From Chrysoperla carnea (taxonomy: Eukaryota > Arthropoda > Insecta > Neuroptera > Chrysopidae), in NCBI RefSeq assembly GCF_905475395.1, contig NC_058338.1, positions 38,807,435 through 38,871,434 on the forward strand: a DNA stretch of 64,000 nt, written 5' to 3'. The position numbers and the translations under genes are program-made. Numbering within the stretch: position 1 is the first letter of the stretch; each line of letters begins with the position of its first letter. The notes below the pieces were generated by a model. It saw nothing but the letters and a program-made list of their open reading frames with translations, was not told the DNA's origin and did not search any database. Below are positions 62,517-64,000 of this stretch, piece by piece.

Positions 62517-62721
62517 TAGTAAAAATAAGTCCTTTTCACCCAGAGTCATTGAAAATACCAGTTGAAACTTTTGCTGAACTCAGTGTTGCTGGAAAGCAGT
62601 GGATGCCTATACGAGAAGCGTGTGGATTTTTCAAAGATGACGGTGCTTTCTAGAGAAGTGTTTATCAACGTTTTTATGAAATGAGGGCCGGCAAAATACG
62701 AATTTTGAAGACTATTACATA
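62517..62721 (+). pseudogene. Coding-like stretch with one in-frame TAG, unidentified
   Basis: The plus-strand frame reads SPFHPESLKIPVETFAELS, then AGKQWMPIREACGFFKDDGA, F and TAG (62652-62654). It then continues open as RSVYQRFYEMRAGKIRILK to a TAA. GC content and residue variety are higher than in the surroundings. I do not recognise it. It could be a decayed exon, a transposon remnant or chance; the opposite strand is also open over much of it. Confidence 0.2.
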
Positions 62722-63743
62722 AATTAATTACAAATAACAGTTTTATTTTCTTACAAGTTATAATTAACATAGAGAGAAAGGTAACATAGAAATTCAATTA
62801 TTATGAAGGAAAATTTCAGAGAATTGTGATTAGTGTCTATTTGGTAAGCATCGGTAATAAGACATTGTTGTCTTCCTGAATTAACTTCTCTGTTGTTGAT
62901 TTATAATTACTTAGGCTTATTCTAAGGAGCAATGAAACAACAGGAAGGTAACGATGTACATTCATTTTTATTATCACAACTATTAGGTACAATCATTTTT
63001 GCCTTCCTGGAACAGAAAATGACAATCCGCTGCCCTAGAATGGACTATAACGATTACATGTTGAAGAGAGTTTCTTCAGGTACAATTGGTGCGGATAATT
63101 CTAGGTACATTAGGCTGTGAACCAAGCTATACGTGAAGCTTTAACATAATGTACCAGGGTTTACATGTGTTTATCGATTTTTGTTATTTATTTAAGCTCT
63201 TGAAGAATTACATATCGTTGAGGAATAACAGTGGTATAAACAAAGAAAATTTTTAAGATATTTTCATGTATTGCTTTAAAAAACACATAAATGTAAATTT
63301 CGATTCTAGGCAGAACACTTTCTCCCACTTATATCTGTATGTATCCATAATATTTGCACATATGCAGGGCAAGTAGGGGGAGGTATGTACTGGGTAAGTA
63401 ATAGGTGTATCTATTGATAGTGATTGATGAACCGAGTTGAAATACGAGAGTAGTTTGAGGTTCCCAACGGATATGACCCTAGGATCTAGTTAGATTAAAT
63501 CCTCTAGTTAAATACTGATTGTTCCCGATATATATCCCAAATGTTCTTGATATGTACCTATGTGTATATGTGATATTATTTTTATCGTTGTGTAACATTA
63601 TGTCCTTGTTAAAAGTGTTCTTAATATAAATGTGTTATGTAATCATTATACTCTACTTTTAAGTATTATATTGGTGATATATTTAATTTAATAGAGGGAA
63701 TAGTCTATCTATCTGTCCGAAAACACAGCAAATATTACCTAAG

Positions 63744-63823
63744 AAACGATTGCTGTTTGTGATGACGGCCCATCCGATAAGATTCTTGTTCCAATGTTAG
63801 AAAGAGATACAAAGAGTGTTACG
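63744..63823 (+). other. Candidate internal exon near the right edge
   Basis: A stretch reading TIAVCDDGPSDK, then ILVPMLERDTKSVT, ends exactly at a GTAAGT donor (63824). Codons start mostly with G or A, and the segment is GC-richer than its flanks. The upstream acceptor is uncertain (AG at 63742-63743). If real, it belongs to a gene that continues beyond the window. Confidence 0.2.
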
Positions 63824-64000
63824 GTAAGTTATCTTTATCATATTTCACCAATCTGCCATAGTGAAACAAAGATAGCTCTGCCTTTAGATCAGAGGCTGTC
63901 TCTTTCTAAAGTTGACACCATTTTTCAACACAGAAAGTATATGAAATGCGCTGTTTAGTATTACAATGTCTATGGTGGTATTAAATTTTAAATCATACGT

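Noticed and set aside
62932-63120. 62-residue ATG-started frame in the right flank
   Set aside because: No recognised motif, no conserved neighbour, and a length compatible with chance.

Overview
This window looks like AT-rich insect nuclear DNA. Its genes have short exons and GT-AG introns, some only about 60 nt long. Degraded transposable elements are common, and there are AT microsatellites. I cannot place the organism below insect from the sequence alone. I found no bacterial-style operon, rRNA, tRNA, CRISPR array or plausible origin.

The main content is a tandem, head-to-tail array of five complete plus-strand genes, at about 3.6-12.0, 14.6-24.2, 27.2-34.2, 36.9-45.3 and 49.0-58.4 kb. 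All belong to the 'nose resistant to fluoxetine protein 6'-like (NRF-6-like) family of membrane acyltransferases. I spliced every copy by hand. Copies 1, 2, 3 and 5 have 14 coding exons and copy 4 has 13. All junctions keep frame, giving 720, 720, 721, 697 and 717 residues. Each protein has a signal peptide, a Cys-containing extracellular NRF domain (exons 1-3), a membrane anchor (exon 4) and a multi-pass acyltransferase-3 domain (exons 5-12) with an R-X10-H motif. A short hydrophilic tail follows (exons 13-14). Most of the protein is hidden in short exons, so no single open frame shows more than a fragment.

Copies 1 and 2 form one close pair and copies 3 and 4 another; copy 5 is the most divergent. 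Copy 5 has replaced conserved residues in the LDQFFMLSG motif. Copy 4 has lost a 15-nt microexon and ends at an early stop. Copy 2 carries an exon 8 that resembles copy 4, which suggests gene conversion. A similar block of about 120 bp precedes each first exon and probably holds the promoter. Other intergenic blocks recur between copies, so the duplicated unit included its flanks.

The rest is intron and intergenic DNA with mobile-element debris. It includes a non-LTR reverse-transcriptase fragment (38.3-38.9 kb, minus), a broken transposon-like ORF (40.8-41.4 kb, minus) and a foldback element (54.9-55.6 kb). A small TIR element (24.5-25.0 kb) and several copies of interspersed repeat families are also present. 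Between copies 4 and 5 (46.6-47.2 kb, minus), and right of the array (62.5-63.8 kb), there are short coding-like stretches that I cannot identify.
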